The position numbers were made by a program, and so were the translations under genes. A stretch of 64,000 nt of DNA, taken from Ornithinimicrobium tianjinense. GTDB lineage: Bacteria; Actinomycetota; Actinomycetes; Actinomycetales; Dermatophilaceae. The notes under the pieces were generated by a model. The model was not told where the DNA came from. It worked only from the letters and a program-made list of their open reading frames with translations, and made no database searches. Positions within the stretch are counted from its first letter, which is position 1; every line of letters starts with the position of its first letter. Location of the stretch: the NCBI RefSeq assembly GCF_014636495.1, contig NZ_BMEM01000001.1:604195-668194 (forward strand), in the 5' to 3' direction. This document shows, piece after piece, positions 15,347-23,785 of the stretch.

Positions 15347-15741
15347 TGATCTCCGAGCTGGCCTCGCTGGCGGGTGTCAAGGTCTCGACGGTGCGCTACT
15401 ACGAACGGGAGGGGCTGCTCGAGGAGCCGCTCCGGACCTCCGGCGGCTACCGCTGCTACGACGCCGAGGACCTGCGCCGCGTCCGGTTCCTGCGGCGCGG
15501 GCAGGAGCTCGGGTTCACCCTCCGCGAGCTCGTGCAGATCACCGAGCTCTCGTCGGGCACCCGGCGCGGAGAGGTGCCAGGCGGCGAGGTGGCAAGGCGC
15601 GGCGCGGCCAAGCTGGCCGAGCTCGACGCGCAGATCGCGGACCTGCAGCGCGTCCGCTCCGCGCTCGACTCGCTCCTGTCGCCGGGCGGCTTCGACCCGG
15701 CGGGCCCGTGCCCGGTGGTCGCCGCGCTCGCCGGCGACTGA
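15346..15741 (+). CDS. MerR-family transcriptional regulator
   Basis: A 131-aa MerR protein: N-terminal winged helix (ISELASLAGVKVSTVRYYEREGLL, then GGYRCYDAEDLRRVRFLRRGQELGFTLRELVQI), a coiled-coil dimerisation helix (LAELDAQIADLQRVRSALDSLL) and a short effector tail FDPAGPCPVV with one Cys. The tail is too Cys-poor for a classical mercury or copper site. The ATG at 15346 is used; the GTG directly before it at 15343 is equally possible. The operator at 14848-14867 is its likely target. Confidence 0.9.
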   Translation: MISELASLAGVKVSTVRYYEREGLLEEPLRTSGGYRCYDAEDLRRVRFLRRGQELGFTLRELVQITELSSGTRRGEVPGGEVARRGAAKLAELDAQIADLQRVRSALDSLLSPGGFDPAGPCPVVAALAGD

Positions 15742-15747
15742 GGCGTC

Positions 15748-16773
15748 TCAGGCCCTCGGCGGGGCGGTCGAGGCCCTGACGACGAGCTCGGGGGCGAGCC
15801 GCAGCGACGAAGGGCGGCCGCCGTCCAGCAGGTCGAGCAGTGCTGCCATGGCACCCCGGCCCACCTCGACCAGCCGCGAGTCGACCGAGGTCAGCGGCAC
15901 GGGCATCGAGGCAGCCATCGGGAGGTTGTTGTAGCCCACCAGCGAGACGTCGTCCGGGACGGACAGCCCGCGCTCGCGCAGCGTCCCCACCGCGCCCAGT
16001 GCCACGTTGTCGCTCGCCGCGAAGATCGCCGTGACGTCGGGAGCGGCGTCCAGCAGGACGGCCGCGGCCCGCGCGCCCTCCGTGACGCTGAACCGGCACG
16101 GGACGACCGCGTGCTCGGGTATGGCGATCCCGGCCTCCGCGCACGCGTCCAGGAAGCCTCGGGCCCGCTCCACCCCGGTGCTCGCGCGGTCCTCACCGGC
16201 GATGACCCCGATGCGGCGGTGCCCGAGGGACAGCAGGTGCTCCGCGGCGAGCCGGCCACCGAGCAGGTCGTCGGTGCCCACGTTGAGGCCGGTCGGGAGG
16301 CAGCGCAGGGCCAGCACGTAGGGCACCCCCGCCTTGTCCAGGCGGTCCGCGGCGTTGGAGCCGAGCAGGGAGTCGGCGAGGATCACCCCGTCGACCTGCC
16401 GCCCCAGCAGCAGGTCGACGCGCTGCTCGCGCAGATCGGCATCGTCCAGGGTGTTGGCCACGAGGGTGACGTAGTCCGCCTCCATCGAGGCGAGGTCCAC
16501 GCCCTCGTAGACCGTGGCCAGGACCTCGTCCGTCAGGCGTGGGACGAGCATGCCCACCACCGACGAGCGCCCCGTCCGCAGTGCCCGCGCGGTGAGGTTG
16601 GACCGGTAGCCGCGCTGCTCCGCCAGCCGGCGCACGGACTCGACCGTCGTCGCCGAGACACGTCCCGGGTCCCCCGAGAGGGCGCGCGAGACCGTGGACA
16701 CGTGCAGCCCGAGCTCGGCCGCGAGGCTGGTCAGGGTCGCCCGGCTGCGCGTGCCTGGTCCGTCGAGGGTCAT
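15748..16773 (-). CDS. LacI-family repressor of the amide-catabolism cluster
   Basis: A 341-aa LacI-type protein: N-terminal helix-turn-helix and hinge (LTSLAAELGLHVSTVSRALSG, then VRRLAEQRGYRSNLTARAL), then the periplasmic-binding-protein-like core (VGMLVPRLTDEV, VDGVILADS, GHRRIGVIAGE, TAIFAASDNVALGAVGTLRERG, LVGYNNLPMAASMPVPLTSVD). The start is the ATG at 16773; no strong ribosome binding site is seen. It diverges from the amidohydrolase operon over two CAAACGTT-containing sites, which makes it the likely repressor of that operon and of itself. The effector is unknown. Confidence 0.93.
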   Translation of the reverse strand: MTLDGPGTRSRATLTSLAAELGLHVSTVSRALSGDPGRVSATTVESVRRLAEQRGYRSNLTARALRTGRSSVVGMLVPRLTDEVLATVYEGVDLASMEADYVTLVANTLDDADLREQRVDLLLGRQVDGVILADSLLGSNAADRLDKAGVPYVLALRCLPTGLNVGTDDLLGGRLAAEHLLSLGHRRIGVIAGEDRASTGVERARGFLDACAEAGIAIPEHAVVPCRFSVTEGARAAAVLLDAAPDVTAIFAASDNVALGAVGTLRERGLSVPDDVSLVGYNNLPMAASMPVPLTSVDSRLVEVGRGAMAALLDLLDGGRPSSLRLAPELVVRASTAPPRA

Positions 16774-16805
16774 GAACAAAGTGTGCCTGGACCATTGACG
16801 AGTTG

Positions 16806-16817
16806 CCAAACGTTTGG
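16806..16817. promoter_or_regulatory. LacI-family operator, perfect palindrome
   Basis: CCAAACGTTTGG is a 12-bp perfect palindrome with the CG centre typical of LacI/GalR operators, 33 bp upstream of the lacI start in the divergent region. Confidence 0.75.
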
Positions 16818-16826
16818 TTCACTTGC

Positions 16827-16840
16827 GCAAACGTTCTTGC
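16827..16840. promoter_or_regulatory. Second, imperfect LacI-type site
   Basis: GCAAACGTTCTTGC repeats the CAAACGTT core about 21 bp (two helical turns) from the first site, on the side of the amidohydrolase operon. The right arm is degenerate. Confidence 0.55.
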
Positions 16841-16922
16841 TCAGACCTTCCTGAGCCGAGCAGGCCGACGCCCGTCGGTCCCCGACCGGGAACGTGACCG
16901 AGGCGAAGGAGCTGGTGGCGGT

Positions 16923-18179
16923 ATGAGCCGGTCGTTCCGTGACCCGAGCGTGGATGCCGGGCGGGTCGAGGCGGGCCTCCGCACGCTCGCCGGCGTGGTG
17001 GAGCCGGACCGGCCGGGGTGGACGCGCACGGCGCTCGGCCCGGTCGACCGTGAGGGACGCGAGACCGTGCGCCGCTGGATGGTCGACGCCGGCCTGGAGA
17101 CGACGCTCGACGGGGCCGGCAACGTCGTCGGCCGCCTGCGCGGCACCGGGTCGGGGCGCAGCCTCATGGTGGGATCGCACACCGACACCGTCGTCGGGGG
17201 CGGCCGCTTCGACGGGATCGTCGGGGTGGTCGGTGCGATCGAGACCGTGCGGGCGCTCCAGGAGGCCGGCGTCCGGCTGGCCCACGACCTGGTCGTCGTC
17301 GACTTCTTCAACGAGGAGCCCAACGAGTTCGGGCTCAGCTGCGTCGGCTCGCGAGCGATGGCGGGCGAGCTCACGACCCACCACCTCGGCCTCTCCGACG
17401 ACCACGGCCGCACGCTCGCCGACGCTCTGGGTGCCGTCGGCATCGACGCCTCCGCCCTGCTCGGAGCCCGCTACGACTTCAGCGGGGTCGACGCCTTCGT
17501 CGAGCTGCACATCGAGCAGGGGCCGTACCTCGAGCAGCACGGCAGCCAGATCGGGCTCGTCGAGTCGATCACCGGCATCTCCCGCTTCCGGGCGCTCTTC
17601 CAGGGTCGCGCCGACCACGCGGGGACCACCCCGATGGACGTCCGGCACGACGCCGGGTGCGCCGCGGCGGGCACGGTCCTCGCGGTCGAGCGCATCGGCA
17701 GCGGCGGCGACCGCACCAAGGGCACGAGCGGGCAGGTCACCTTCACCCCGGCGGCCACGAACGTGGTCACCGCCCACGCCGAGTTCCGCGGGGAGTTCCG
17801 CGGTCCCGAGGCCGAGTGGCTGCACCACGCCCAGGACCGGCTCACCGCCGCCGCCCAGGAGGAGGGCGGCAGCCGCGGGGTGCAGGTCGAGGTGGACTGG
17901 CTGCCGCTGCAGGAGCCCGCCCCGATGGACGAGTCCGTCGTGGGCACGCTCGCCGCGGTCGTCGACGGACTGGGCCTGTCCTCCTCGCGGCTGTTCAGCG
18001 GCGCCGAGCACGACGCGGCCGTCATCGCCCGGCAGGTGCCCGCCGGCATGCTCTTCGTCCCCTCCCGCGACGGGCGCAGCCACTGCCCCGAGGAGTGGAC
18101 CGACCTCGACGACATCACGGCCGGCATCACGGCCCTCACCCAGGCGCTGGTCGCCCTCGACCAGCGAGGACGCCGATGA
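16923..18179 (+). CDS. M20 Zn amidohydrolase, N-carbamoyl-amino-acid hydrolase/allantoate amidohydrolase type
   Basis: A 418-aa member of the hydantoinase/carbamoylase branch of M20. Metal and catalytic motifs are VGSHTDTVVGGGRFDG (His and Asp ligands), FFNEEPNEFG (Glu pair), ELHIEQGPYLE (family marker with a His ligand), the dimer-domain RADHAGTTPMDVRHDA and the late SHCPEEW. These enzymes cleave N-carbamoyl amino acids, allantoate or ureido acids. GAAGGAG lies about 12 nt before the ATG. First gene of the six-gene cluster under LacI; its stop overlaps the next start (ATGA). Substrate not determinable. Confidence 0.9.
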   Translation: MSRSFRDPSVDAGRVEAGLRTLAGVVEPDRPGWTRTALGPVDREGRETVRRWMVDAGLETTLDGAGNVVGRLRGTGSGRSLMVGSHTDTVVGGGRFDGIVGVVGAIETVRALQEAGVRLAHDLVVVDFFNEEPNEFGLSCVGSRAMAGELTTHHLGLSDDHGRTLADALGAVGIDASALLGARYDFSGVDAFVELHIEQGPYLEQHGSQIGLVESITGISRFRALFQGRADHAGTTPMDVRHDAGCAAAGTVLAVERIGSGGDRTKGTSGQVTFTPAATNVVTAHAEFRGEFRGPEAEWLHHAQDRLTAAAQEEGGSRGVQVEVDWLPLQEPAPMDESVVGTLAAVVDGLGLSSSRLFSGAEHDAAVIARQVPAGMLFVPSRDGRSHCPEEWTDLDDITAGITALTQALVALDQRGRR

Positions 18180-19249
18180 CCGCCCCCCACCTCGTCCCGC
18201 TCCACGCCGTCAGCATCCGCGGCGAGGACGCCCGCGAGCGCGGCCGGAACCGGGGCGGCGCCCTCGCCGGTGCGGTCGCGCAGACCTCTCGTGCCTACGC
18301 CGAGCTGTTCGGAGAGCTGGGCATCGGCGAGGTCGACCAGCGCGAGGCGGCGCTGGCCTCGCTGCAGGCGCTCCGCGCCTGGGACCCCGAGCAGTATGCC
18401 GAGCTGACCGGGATCGCGGAGGGTGCCGGTCTGGACCTGCTCGAGGTGGGTCGCACGGTCGCCCGCACCGAGATCCTCACCCTGGCCCCCGCCGCGCCGG
18501 GGGAGTGCTCCACGCTGGCCCACCAGGCCGACGGCGCCACGGTCTCGGCGCAGACGTGGGACTGGTACGACCGGTTCTCCGGGTGCTGGCACCCCCAGCG
18601 GGTGGAGCCGCTGGGCGGGGAGCAGGCGCACGCCGGGTTCAGTGAGTACGGCATACCGGGCAAGATCGGCCTGAACGCCGCGGGCGTCGGCGTCCACCTC
18701 AACATCCTCAAGCACCGCGACGACGCGCCGGGTGGCGTGCCCGTGCACGCGGTGCTCTCCCGGGTGCTGACCCGGGCGACCTCGGTCGCCGAGGCGGTCG
18801 AGATCGTCAGGTCCGCGGCCACGACCTCGTCGTCGGTCGTCACCGTCGTCTCGCCCGACCGCGTGGCGATGGTGGAGATCTCGCCGGTCGGCGTCTCCGT
18901 CCTCGACGGGCCGGGGTGGCAGGCACACACCAACCACTTCCTGGCCGAGGACCGGCAGGAGGGGGCGATGCTGCTGGACCCCTCCTCGAACACCGCCGAC
19001 CGGCTGGACTTCCTCGAGCAGCGGTCGGCCGGGCGCCCCGCGCCGCGCAGCGCGGAGGACCTCGTCCCCCTCCTGTGCTCGCCGCTGGAGCAGCGTGGTG
19101 TCGCGCTCCTGCCGGACGAGACCCTGCCCGCCGCCGAGCGGCTGGCCACCCTCGTCACGGTCCGGACCGATCCGGTCCGACGACGGATCAGCGTGAGCGC
19201 CGGCGTCCCCCAGCGCGCCTCGCAGGCCAGCGTCACCTACCAGCTCTGA
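18176..19249 (+). CDS. C45-family acyltransferase/peptidase (isopenicillin N acyltransferase-like Ntn hydrolase)
   Basis: A 357-aa protein with the C45 pattern. Residues ~75-111 read ELTGIAEGAGL...ILTLAP...GECSTLA, where Cys111 would be exposed by self-cleavage as the N-terminal nucleophile. Then come SAQTWDWYDRFSGC, GFSEYGIPGKIGLNAAGVGVHLN and HTNHFL. The family hydrolyses or transfers amide-linked acyl groups (penicillin acyltransferase, acid-ceramidase relatives). It overlaps the upstream amidohydrolase gene by ATGA. Together with three other amidases it suggests stepwise breakdown of an acylated or cyclic amide. Confidence 0.85.
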   Translation: MTAPHLVPLHAVSIRGEDARERGRNRGGALAGAVAQTSRAYAELFGELGIGEVDQREAALASLQALRAWDPEQYAELTGIAEGAGLDLLEVGRTVARTEILTLAPAAPGECSTLAHQADGATVSAQTWDWYDRFSGCWHPQRVEPLGGEQAHAGFSEYGIPGKIGLNAAGVGVHLNILKHRDDAPGGVPVHAVLSRVLTRATSVAEAVEIVRSAATTSSSVVTVVSPDRVAMVEISPVGVSVLDGPGWQAHTNHFLAEDRQEGAMLLDPSSNTADRLDFLEQRSAGRPAPRSAEDLVPLLCSPLEQRGVALLPDETLPAAERLATLVTVRTDPVRRRISVSAGVPQRASQASVTYQL

Positions 19250-19259
19250 CCCCCACCCG

Positions 19260-19275
19260 GCCGTGCACGCACGGC
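19260..19275 (+). other. Small hairpin before the DUF5058-like gene
   Basis: GCCGTGC-AC-GCACGGC is a 7-bp perfect stem with a 2-nt gap, in the 66-bp gap after the C45 gene. It could separate expression of the enzyme and transporter genes. It is short and may be chance. Confidence 0.3.
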
Positions 19276-19315
19276 ATACCCCGAAGGAACCACCCACACC
19301 CATGAAGGCCCTCTC

Positions 19316-20041
19316 ATGAACCTGTCCCAGAGCACGACGTCGCAGATCAGCGCCGTCGCCAACTCGCCCCTGCTGTGGATCCTCGCCGTGGCCGTCCTCG
19401 GCGTCGTCCTGCTGCAGTCCTACGTCTACATGCGCGCCGTCCGGGCCAACGCGGCCGGCGCCGACATGACCCAGCGCGAGGTCTTCCAGGCCTTCCGCGC
19501 CGGAGGCGTGGCGGCCATCGGCCCGTCCCTGGCCGTCGTCCTCGTCGCGATCGCGCTGCTGCCCCTCTTCGGCACCCCGCCGATCCTCGTGCGCATCGGG
19601 CTCATCGGCTCGGCCGCCACCGAGACCGCGTCGGCCTCGATCGCCGCCGGCACCGTGGGCGCCAACCTCGGTGACGCCTCCTACACGCCGGACGTCTTCC
19701 TCATCGCCCTCATGGCGATGAGCCTGTCCGGGGCGTGCTGGATGATCTCGACCCTGATCCTCACCCCGATCCTGGCGCGCGGCGAGAGCGCGCTCGCCCA
19801 CGTCAACCCCGCCCTGATGGCCATCATCCCGGCGGGCGCGCTCCTCGCGGCGTTCGCCGGGCTGACGGTCAACGAGCTGCCCAAGTCCACCATCCACATC
19901 CTCGCCACCGTCGTCTCGGCCGTCATCATGGCCATCTGCCTCTGGGTCGCGCGGCGCCTCAACCAGGCCTGGCTGCGGGAATGGGCCCTCGGCTTCTCCA
20001 TCGTCGGCGGTCTCATCGCCGCCTACATCGCGACCAACTGA
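19316..20041 (+). CDS. Membrane protein, DUF5058-like (candidate transporter subunit 1)
   Basis: A 241-aa protein with about six hydrophobic segments: a first helix at residues ~18-40, RAGGVAAIGPSLAVVLVAIALLP at ~62-84, then ILVRIGLIGSAATETASASIAAGTVGAN, a polar turn, and more helices to a C-terminus GLIAAYIATN. The Ser/Thr/Ala-rich GSAATETASAS segment looks like a substrate path. It resembles DUF5058 membrane proteins, which have no proven function. AAGG lies 8 nt before the ATG. It forms a pair with the next gene of nearly identical size, so the two may make a heteromeric permease for the cluster's substrate; no other transporter is encoded in this operon. Confidence 0.75.
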   Translation: MNLSQSTTSQISAVANSPLLWILAVAVLGVVLLQSYVYMRAVRANAAGADMTQREVFQAFRAGGVAAIGPSLAVVLVAIALLPLFGTPPILVRIGLIGSAATETASASIAAGTVGANLGDASYTPDVFLIALMAMSLSGACWMISTLILTPILARGESALAHVNPALMAIIPAGALLAAFAGLTVNELPKSTIHILATVVSAVIMAICLWVARRLNQAWLREWALGFSIVGGLIAAYIATN

Positions 20042-20054
20042 AAGGGGAGCTGCG

Positions 20055-20783
20055 ATGAAGACCACCTACTCCGCCGACCAGGACGCCCTGTTCGCCGCCT
20101 ACACGCGCACCACCAACACCTGGGGCCGTCTCACCCTCTTCGTCGGCTTCGTGATCGCCACCGCGATCCCGTTCATCGTGATGTTCACGACCGACCTGGA
20201 CGTCACCGCCGGACAGATCATCACCGCGTTCATCGCCGTCGCGGCCGTCTACGGCGCCTTCTACGTCATCGAGCCGATCACCTACTACCCGATCCTCGGT
20301 ACCGCCGGGATGTACCAGGCCTTCCTCATCGGCAACATCGCCAACAAGCTGGTGCCCTCGGCGATCGTGGCGCAGTCCACCATCGGGGCCAAGCCGGGCA
20401 CCCGCAAGGCGGCCTATGCGGCAACGGCAGCCATCTCCGGCGCGGCGGTCGTCCACGTGACGTCGCTGCTGCTGCTCGTCGGGGTCCTCGGCACGTGGAT
20501 CGTGAGCATCATGCCGCCGTCGATCACCGAGGTCGCGCGCGTCTACATCCTCCCTTCGATCCTCGGCGGCGTCATGGTGCAGCTCATCGCGACGCTGAAG
20601 CAGGTGAAGGCGACCGCCATCTCGATCGGCGTGGCGCTGCTCGTCATCCTGCTGCTGGTCCCCAACACCCCCAAGCTCGTGTCGTCGTTCCAGATCGCGA
20701 TCTGCGTCGTGCTCACCGTCGCGATCGTCTGGTTCACGCACGGCGCCAAGGACGACGACGAGGACAGCGCCCTCATCAACTAG
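20055..20783 (+). CDS. Membrane protein paired with the DUF5058-like gene (candidate transporter subunit 2)
   Basis: A 242-aa polytopic protein with helices at ~25-47, 57-75 and 80-100, a polar IGAKPGTRKAAYAATAAI segment, four further helices and an acidic C-terminus DDDEDS. AAAGGGGAG precedes the ATG, which lies 13 bp after the previous stop. I do not recognise a named family with certainty. Size, topology and tight linkage to the preceding membrane protein suggest two halves of one carrier serving the surrounding amidohydrolases. Confidence 0.7.
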   Translation: MKTTYSADQDALFAAYTRTTNTWGRLTLFVGFVIATAIPFIVMFTTDLDVTAGQIITAFIAVAAVYGAFYVIEPITYYPILGTAGMYQAFLIGNIANKLVPSAIVAQSTIGAKPGTRKAAYAATAAISGAAVVHVTSLLLLVGVLGTWIVSIMPPSITEVARVYILPSILGGVMVQLIATLKQVKATAISIGVALLVILLLVPNTPKLVSSFQIAICVVLTVAIVWFTHGAKDDDEDSALIN

Positions 20784-20838
20784 GCCACGCCAGGCCTGAC
20801 GTCCGCACCTACCCCTAGTACGCACCCGAAGGAGACCC

Positions 20839-22065
20839 ATGGCACTGGCTGCCGCGCTCACCCAGGACCTCGACGCCAACCTTGAGACCCTGGTCGAGCT
20901 CTACCAGGACTTCCACCGCGCTCCGGAGCTGTCGATGCAGGAGCACCGGACCGCCGAGCGGATCAGCGCGCTCATGCAGGAGCGCGGCTACGAGACGTTC
21001 ATCTGCGGAGGCACCGGTGTCGTCGCGACCCTGGCCAACGGGGACGGCCCGGTGATCGCCTACCGCGCCGACACCGACGGGCTGCCGATCGAGGAGGACA
21101 CGGGCGCCGACTACGCCTCGACCGCCCGCGGCACCCTGGCCGACGGCACCGACGTGCCGGTCATGCACGGGTGCGGGCACGACACCCACATCACCGTCGG
21201 CCTGGAGACGGCGCGCCTGCTCGCCGACCACCGCGACCTGTGGTCCGGCACCGTGGTCTTCCTCTTCCAGCCGGGCGAGGAGACCTCCGCCGGCGCGGCC
21301 GCGATGCTCGAGGACGGCCTCTGGGACAGGGCTCCTCGGCCCTCGGCGGTCTTCGGCCAGCACGTCTGGCCCGCCAGGGCCGGGACGATCGCGGTCTCCG
21401 TCGGCACCGCGATGGCGATGGCGGACTCGCTGGAGGTCACGGTCCGCGGCCGGCAGGCGCACGGCTCGCAGCCGGAGAACAGCATCGACCCGGTCGTGCT
21501 CGGCGCCTACATGGTCACCCGCCTGCAGACCGTGGTGTCCCGCGAGACGTCCGCGCGCGACATGCTCGTGCTGACGATCGCGACCTTCCACGCCGGGCTG
21601 AAGGAGAACATCATCCCGGACAAGGCGGTGTTCACGATCAACATGCGCTCCTTCGACGAGGACGTCCGCGCCAAGGCCCTCGCGGCCATCGAGCGGATCA
21701 TCCACGCCGAGGCGGCCGCGGCGGGCGCCCCGGAGCCGGAGATCCGCAAGATGTACGACTTCCCGCGCTGCTACAACGACCCGGACCTCACCCGGCCGTT
21801 GCTGGACGCGTTCCGGGAGGAGCTGGGCGAGGACGCCGTCGTCGAGTCCGACGCCGTCACCGGGTCCGAGGACGTCGGCCGGTTCGGCGACGCGATCGGG
21901 GTGCCGTACACCTACTGGTTCTTCGGCGGTCACAAGGCCGAGTCCATCGAGGCCGGCGTCCCCGGCAACCACTCGCCGATGTTCCTGCCCGACGACCCCG
22001 CGACGGCGTTGCGCACCGGCACCCGGGCCGCGCTGACGGCGCTGGTCTCGCACCTGCAGAAGTAG
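20839..22065 (+). CDS. M20 amidohydrolase (HipO/AbgB/IAA-amino acid hydrolase type)
   Basis: A 408-aa M20D peptidase. The metal site is visible as MHGCGHDTH (Cys, His and Asp ligands), QPGEETSAGA (Glu base/ligand), GQHVWPARAGTI and the late NHSPMF; RADTDGLPIEE precedes the metal-binding Cys. The enzymes release amino acids from N-acyl derivatives such as hippurate, indole-acetyl or p-aminobenzoyl-glutamate conjugates. The ATG has GAAGGAG upstream. Fifth gene of the LacI-controlled cluster; a hairpin at 22073 separates it from the amidase. Confidence 0.9.
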   Translation: MALAAALTQDLDANLETLVELYQDFHRAPELSMQEHRTAERISALMQERGYETFICGGTGVVATLANGDGPVIAYRADTDGLPIEEDTGADYASTARGTLADGTDVPVMHGCGHDTHITVGLETARLLADHRDLWSGTVVFLFQPGEETSAGAAAMLEDGLWDRAPRPSAVFGQHVWPARAGTIAVSVGTAMAMADSLEVTVRGRQAHGSQPENSIDPVVLGAYMVTRLQTVVSRETSARDMLVLTIATFHAGLKENIIPDKAVFTINMRSFDEDVRAKALAAIERIIHAEAAAAGAPEPEIRKMYDFPRCYNDPDLTRPLLDAFREELGEDAVVESDAVTGSEDVGRFGDAIGVPYTYWFFGGHKAESIEAGVPGNHSPMFLPDDPATALRTGTRAALTALVSHLQK

Positions 22066-22072
22066 CCACCCC

Positions 22073-22102
22073 GCCGCGGCGCCCGCACCCGGGCGCCGCG
22101 GC
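22073..22102 (+). terminator. Strong GC hairpin between the amidohydrolase and amidase genes
   Basis: GCCGCGGCGCCCG and CGGGCGCCGCGGC form a 13-bp perfect stem with a 4-nt loop. No T-tract follows. It may be a partial terminator or an mRNA-stability element, since the amidase gene downstream has no obvious own promoter. Confidence 0.55.
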
Positions 22103-22130
22103 CGGCACGTCATACCCGGAGAGGACCACG

Positions 22131-23588
22131 ATGACCGACCTGACCTGGCTGTCCACCCGCGAGCTCGCCGACCTGCTCGCCCGCGGGGAGGTGAGCGCCG
22201 AGGAGGCGGTGCGGGCGCACTACGCCCGTATCGACCAGGTCAACCCGGTGATCAACGCGATCGTCACCACCGACCCCGACCGGGCGCTCGAGGAGGCGCG
22301 CGCCGCCGACGCGCGGTTCGTCGAGGCCCGGCGGACGGGGGAGGCGCTGCCCCCGCTGCACGGGGTGCCGATGACGCACAAGGACACCCACGACACCGCC
22401 GGTATGCGGACCACGCTCGGCTCTCCCGTCTACGCGGACCGGGTGCCGGAGACCGACGACCTCGTGGTGGCCAGGCTGCGTCGCGCGGGGGTGATCACGA
22501 CCGGCAAGTCCAACGTGCCGGAGTTCGCCGCCGGGGCGCACACCTTCAACCCCGTCTTCGGCACCACGGTCAACCCCTACGACCCGACCCGCTCGGTCGC
22601 CGGCTCCTCCGGGGGTGTCGGGGCGGCGCTCGCGGCAGGCATCCAGGCCTCGGGCGACGGCTCGGACATGGGCGGGTCGCTGCGCACGCCGGCCTCGTTC
22701 AACAACGTCGTGGGGATGCGCCCCTCGAACGGGCTCATCCCGCACCTCGCGCCGGGCCACGCGTGGTCGTGGCTGGCGCAGAAGGGCTTCATGGCGCGCA
22801 CGGTCGGCGACGTCGCGCTGCTGATGGGCGTCGCCGCCGGCCCTGATCCGCTCGGCCCCTGCTCGGTGGACCGGCCGGGCAGCGACCTCGACCTGCCGGA
22901 GCTCGCCCTCGGGGCGGCCTACGAGCCGGACCTGCGCGGGGTGCGCATCGGGGTGAGCCCCGACCTCGACGGGCTGCTCGAGGTGGACGCCCAGGTCCAG
23001 GACGCCGTGCGCGCGGCCGGCTCGGTGCTGGCCGGGCTCGGGGCGGAGGTCGACGACTCGGTGCCGGACCTGCGCGACGCCGACCAGGTCTTCTCGGTGC
23101 AGCGGGCCTACGACTTCGTCGCGACCTGGGGCGAGGTGGTGCGGGCGGAGAAGGCGCGCCCGGGCGGACCCCGCATCAAGCAGGCCGTGGTGTGGAACAC
23201 CGAGCTCGGCTTCGCGCTCACCGTGGACGACCTGATCGCCAAGGACGAGGCGCGCGGGCGGCTCTGGGCGGCCACGCAGGCCTACTTCGCCAGCCACGAC
23301 GTGCTGGTCCTGCCGACCGCCCAGGCGCTGCCGTTCGACGCCTCCCTGGAGTACCCCGCCAGCATCAACGGCCGCCCCATGGAGAACTACCTGGAGTGGA
23401 TGCGGGCGGTCACCGTCATCTCGGCGACCGGCTGCCCGGCGATCTCGGTGCCGGGCGGCTTCTCCCGGGAGGGCCTGCCGATCGGCGTGCAGCTCGTCGC
23501 CGCGCCCGGCAAGGACGTCGAGCTGCTCCGCGTCGCGCACGCCTTCGAGGCCGCGACCGGGTATGCCGCCCGCCACCCCGACCTCTGA
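22131..23588 (+). CDS. Amidase (amidase-signature family)
   Basis: A 485-aa amidase-signature enzyme with the Ser-cisSer-Lys triad in place: Lys in HGVPMTHKDTHDTAG near residue 84, GSSGGVGAALAAGIQASGDGSDMGGSLRTPASF carrying the cis-Ser and the nucleophile Ser in GGSLRTP. C-terminal family blocks include TGCPAISVPGGFSREGLPIGVQL. It hydrolyses carboxamides to acids and ammonia. GGAGAGG lies before the ATG. Last gene of the cluster. Its presence with two M20 enzymes and a C45 hydrolase means four unrelated amide-cleaving folds in one operon. Confidence 0.92.
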   Translation: MTDLTWLSTRELADLLARGEVSAEEAVRAHYARIDQVNPVINAIVTTDPDRALEEARAADARFVEARRTGEALPPLHGVPMTHKDTHDTAGMRTTLGSPVYADRVPETDDLVVARLRRAGVITTGKSNVPEFAAGAHTFNPVFGTTVNPYDPTRSVAGSSGGVGAALAAGIQASGDGSDMGGSLRTPASFNNVVGMRPSNGLIPHLAPGHAWSWLAQKGFMARTVGDVALLMGVAAGPDPLGPCSVDRPGSDLDLPELALGAAYEPDLRGVRIGVSPDLDGLLEVDAQVQDAVRAAGSVLAGLGAEVDDSVPDLRDADQVFSVQRAYDFVATWGEVVRAEKARPGGPRIKQAVVWNTELGFALTVDDLIAKDEARGRLWAATQAYFASHDVLVLPTAQALPFDASLEYPASINGRPMENYLEWMRAVTVISATGCPAISVPGGFSREGLPIGVQLVAAPGKDVELLRVAHAFEAATGYAARHPDL

Positions 23589-23627
23589 CCCGCCCCACCA
23601 CCCCCACCGAGCGCGTGAGGTCGTTGC

Positions 23628-23785
23628 TCAGGCGCCGGACGGACCGAGCCAGAACTCGCCGATCATCTGCAGCTGCCGCTCGTAGAACTCTTCACGCCAG
23701 GCCGCCGGCTGCTCGGCCAGCACTGTCAGCTCCAGGCTGACGGCCCCGTGCACGACGGCCCAGATGCTCATGGCGAGGTCTGTCA
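23628..23785 (-). pseudogene. TetR-family regulator remnant (C-terminal end only)
   Basis: The last ~50 codons read LTDLAMSIWAVVHGAVSLELTVL and EEFYERQLQMIGEF, which matches the C-terminal ligand-domain end of TetR proteins (W-x-x-VHG-x-x-x-LE). No helix-turn-helix or rest of the domain is present upstream in any frame. The match stops near 23785, where an unrelated tail in the opposite direction begins. Confidence 0.65.

Noticed and set aside
19302-19319. Five-codon upstream ORF (MKALS) overlapping the DUF5058-like start as ATGA
   Set aside because: It could be a coupling leader peptide, but with so few codons chance cannot be excluded, and both ATGs have usable ribosome binding sites.
20815-22113. 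A 432-codon minus-strand frame opposite the M20D gene
   Set aside because: Fully antisense to a well-supported enzyme gene, with shadow-type composition.
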